A stretch of 5,937 bases of DNA, taken from positions 1 through 5,937 of the forward strand of contig JAGWSK010000421.1 of the NCBI GenBank assembly GCA_028869355.1, read 5' to 3'. Made by a program: the position numbers and the translations under genes. Numbering within the stretch: position 1 is the first letter of the stretch; every line of letters starts with the position of its first letter. This DNA comes from Alphaproteobacteria bacterium. GTDB taxonomy: Bacteria > Pseudomonadota > Alphaproteobacteria > Micropepsales > Micropepsaceae. Below are positions 4,803 to 5,937 of the stretch, piece after piece. The notes beneath the pieces were generated by a model. That model ran no database searches and was not told the origin of the DNA. It was given only the letters and a program-made list of their open reading frames with translations.

Positions 4803-5723
4803 ATGGGTGGGATGCGGGGGAATCTGCTTTGCGGGGTTGTTCTGGCGATAATCGCCGGAACGCCCGCCATATCGCAAAACACGGCCGCATCGATTCCGGT
4901 CTTCGACGGCGTTTGGGACCACCCTGGCCTCCCGGGGTTTGAGCCTCTGGCCAGGGGGCCGACCGCGCTGGTCAATCTGTCGCGCCGCGAACCGGGAAAT
5001 GTCAGCAACAACATGCAGCTCGTCGGCGATTATCACAATCCGATCCTGAAGCCCGCAACCGCCGCCATCGTCAAGAAGTTCGGCGACATGTCGTTGGGCC
5101 ATATCGGCTATCCGACGCCGCGCAACCAGTGCTGGCCCGGCGGCGTGCCGTTCGAATTCACCAGCAACGGAATGATGATGCTGCAGAAGCCGGACGAGAT
5201 ACTGATCGTCTATCGCAACAATCAGCAGGTCCGCCATGTGCGCATGAACCAGAATCATCCGGAGCATGTGACACCGTCCTGGTACGGAGATTCGGTCGGC
5301 CACTACGAAGGCGATACCCTGGTGGTGGACACCGTGGGCGTGAAGATCGGCCGGTATGCGATGATCGACTGGTACGGCACGCCGCACAGCCGGGCGCTGC
5401 ATGTCATCGAGCGCTACCGGCTGTTGAGTTACGAACAGTCAAAGGACGGCCTCGCGCGCAACGCGAAGGAAAATTTCATCGGTGATTTTCGCAGGAATGC
5501 GAATGATACCGGCAAGCATCTGCAGCTCTATTTCACGGTCGAGGATCCCGGCGTGTTCACCACGCCGTGGTCCGCGACCATCACCTATGGGCGCCAGAAT
5601 CCGCTGCCCGGCCGCATCAGCCAGATCAACCCGTGGGAAGAAGATATTTGCGCGGAGAATCCGCACAAATACGGCACCGAGAAAGACGTCGATGTGCCGG
5701 CCGCGGCCACCCCGGATTTTTAA
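4803..5723 (+). CDS. Conserved secreted protein of unknown function, paralogue D
   Basis: A 306-residue protein of the same family as A, B and C, nearer to A and C than B is. Residues 1-24 look like a signal peptide (MGGMRGN, hydrophobic stretch, cleavage near AIS/QN). The mature chain has VFDGVWDHPGLPGFEPL (33-49), TALVNLSRR (54-62), the core motif YGDSVGHYEGDTLVVDT (161-177), DWYGTPHSRALHVIERYRL (189-207), FTVEDPGVFTTPWSATI (244-260) and NPHKYGTEKDV (286-296), ending ATPDF. Cys110 (NQCWPG) and Cys283 (DICAEN) match the family pair. Cys10 in the signal peptide is not in a convincing lipobox. The start has an AAGGAG site 6 nt upstream. It is divergent from C and followed by the repeat-rich tail. 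No catalytic residues are recognised. Confidence 0.85.
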   Translation: MGGMRGNLLCGVVLAIIAGTPAISQNTAASIPVFDGVWDHPGLPGFEPLARGPTALVNLSRREPGNVSNNMQLVGDYHNPILKPATAAIVKKFGDMSLGHIGYPTPRNQCWPGGVPFEFTSNGMMMLQKPDEILIVYRNNQQVRHVRMNQNHPEHVTPSWYGDSVGHYEGDTLVVDTVGVKIGRYAMIDWYGTPHSRALHVIERYRLLSYEQSKDGLARNAKENFIGDFRRNANDTGKHLQLYFTVEDPGVFTTPWSATITYGRQNPLPGRISQINPWEEDICAENPHKYGTEKDVDVPAAATPDF

Positions 5724-5746
5724 GTAACACGCAAAAAAGGAAATGG

Positions 5747-5779
5747 CACGCGGAGACGCTGAGACCGCAAACCGCTCCG
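5747..5779. repeat. Degenerate palindromic repeat after D
   Basis: CACGCGGAGACGCTGAG at 5747-5763 matches the left arm of the A-B spacer palindrome (982-998) at 15 of 17 bases. Its immediate partner (GCTCCGTGC near 5773-5781) is damaged, but the arm pairs well with 5916-5932 further on (15 of 17). Confidence 0.6.
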
Positions 5780-5808
5780 TGCTTCTACGCTCGAGTCGTC
5801 CCCCCATG

Positions 5809-5887
5809 TGTCATAGCCGGGCGCGAAAAGATCATCGGCTCGCAGACGCTCGCCAACTGGATGGCAGGGTCAAGCCCTGCCATGACA
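5809..5887. repeat. Second repeat family: nested palindrome in the tail
   Basis: A perfect hairpin ATGGCAGGG (5861-5869) with CCCTGCCAT (5875-5883) around TCAAG. The outer bases TGTCATAGCCGGG (5809-5821) also match the reverse complement of 5875-5887 at 11 of 13 positions, giving a larger nested palindrome. This style (TGTCAT, GCCGGG, hairpin, ATGACA) resembles intergenic repeats I associate with Bradyrhizobium-like genomes; that link is from memory, not a search. Confidence 0.7.
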
Positions 5888-5896
5888 AAAGGGGTG

Positions 5897-5932
5897 ACGC
5901 GGAGAACTCTGTCCCCTCCGCGGCTCCGCGTG
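5897..5932. repeat. Palindromic repeat at the window end, same family as 982-1026
   Basis: ACGCGGAG (5897-5904) and CTCCGCGT (5924-5931) form a perfect 8-bp inverted repeat. The right part CTCCGCGGCTCCGCGTG (5916-5932) matches 1010-1026 at 16 of 17 bases. The tail 5724-5937 otherwise shows no convincing reading frame. Confidence 0.75.
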
Positions 5933-5937
5933 AAAAA

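Noticed and set aside
4827..4835. Lipobox at Cys10 of D
   Set aside because: NLLC lacks the small residue before Cys, and a normal signal peptidase site (AIS/QN) follows.
1..5937. CRISPR array, tRNA, rRNA, or a toxin-antitoxin or restriction partner for DUF559
   Set aside because: No regularly spaced direct repeats, no recognisable tRNA or rRNA sequence, and no methylase or partner gene are present in the window.

Overview
The window is GC-rich DNA from what is probably an alphaproteobacterium. The repeat style, the IS481-family transposase and the DUF559 gene suggest a Bradyrhizobium/Rhodopseudomonas-like member of the Hyphomicrobiales. This assignment is inferred from codon and repeat style; there is no rRNA or other taxonomic marker.

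Layout. Four paralogous genes (here A, B, C, D) for small secreted proteins of unknown function form two divergent pairs: A(-)/B(+) at 10-1902 and C(-)/D(+) at 3814-5723. Each has an N-terminal signal peptide, a shared core motif around YGDSVGHYEGDTLVVDT, two conserved cysteines and a C-terminus ending in ADF or PDF. A and C are close duplicates (about 171 of 200 aligned residues identical by hand count). D is a nearer relative of A and C, and B is the most divergent. I know this family only as uncharacterised conserved secreted proteins, so no function is assigned.

Between the 3' ends of B and C (1903-3813) lie two nested accessory elements. The inner one is a 118-codon DUF559 gene (PD-(D/E)XK, Vsr-like endonuclease fold) at 3355-3711, bracketed by inverted copies of a two-hairpin palindromic repeat. 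The outer event is a complete IS481-family insertion sequence (1953-3307, 49-bp imperfect terminal inverted repeats, 5-bp target duplication GCGGG, transposase 2006-3217). It landed inside the outer hairpin of the upstream repeat copy. Removing the IS and one GCGGG restores a hairpin that matches the downstream copy. The nuclease-plus-twin-repeat unit was therefore present before the IS arrived.

Other palindromes occur between A and B (982-1026), between C and D (4736-4764), and in the gene-free tail after D (5724-5937). The tail holds a mosaic of at least two repeat families, one shared with the A-B spacer. The most interesting object is the DUF559 gene with its inverted repeats, which resembles in layout, but not in enzyme, the REP/RAYT pairing of transposase and repeats. 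The divergent array of secreted paralogues is the second.
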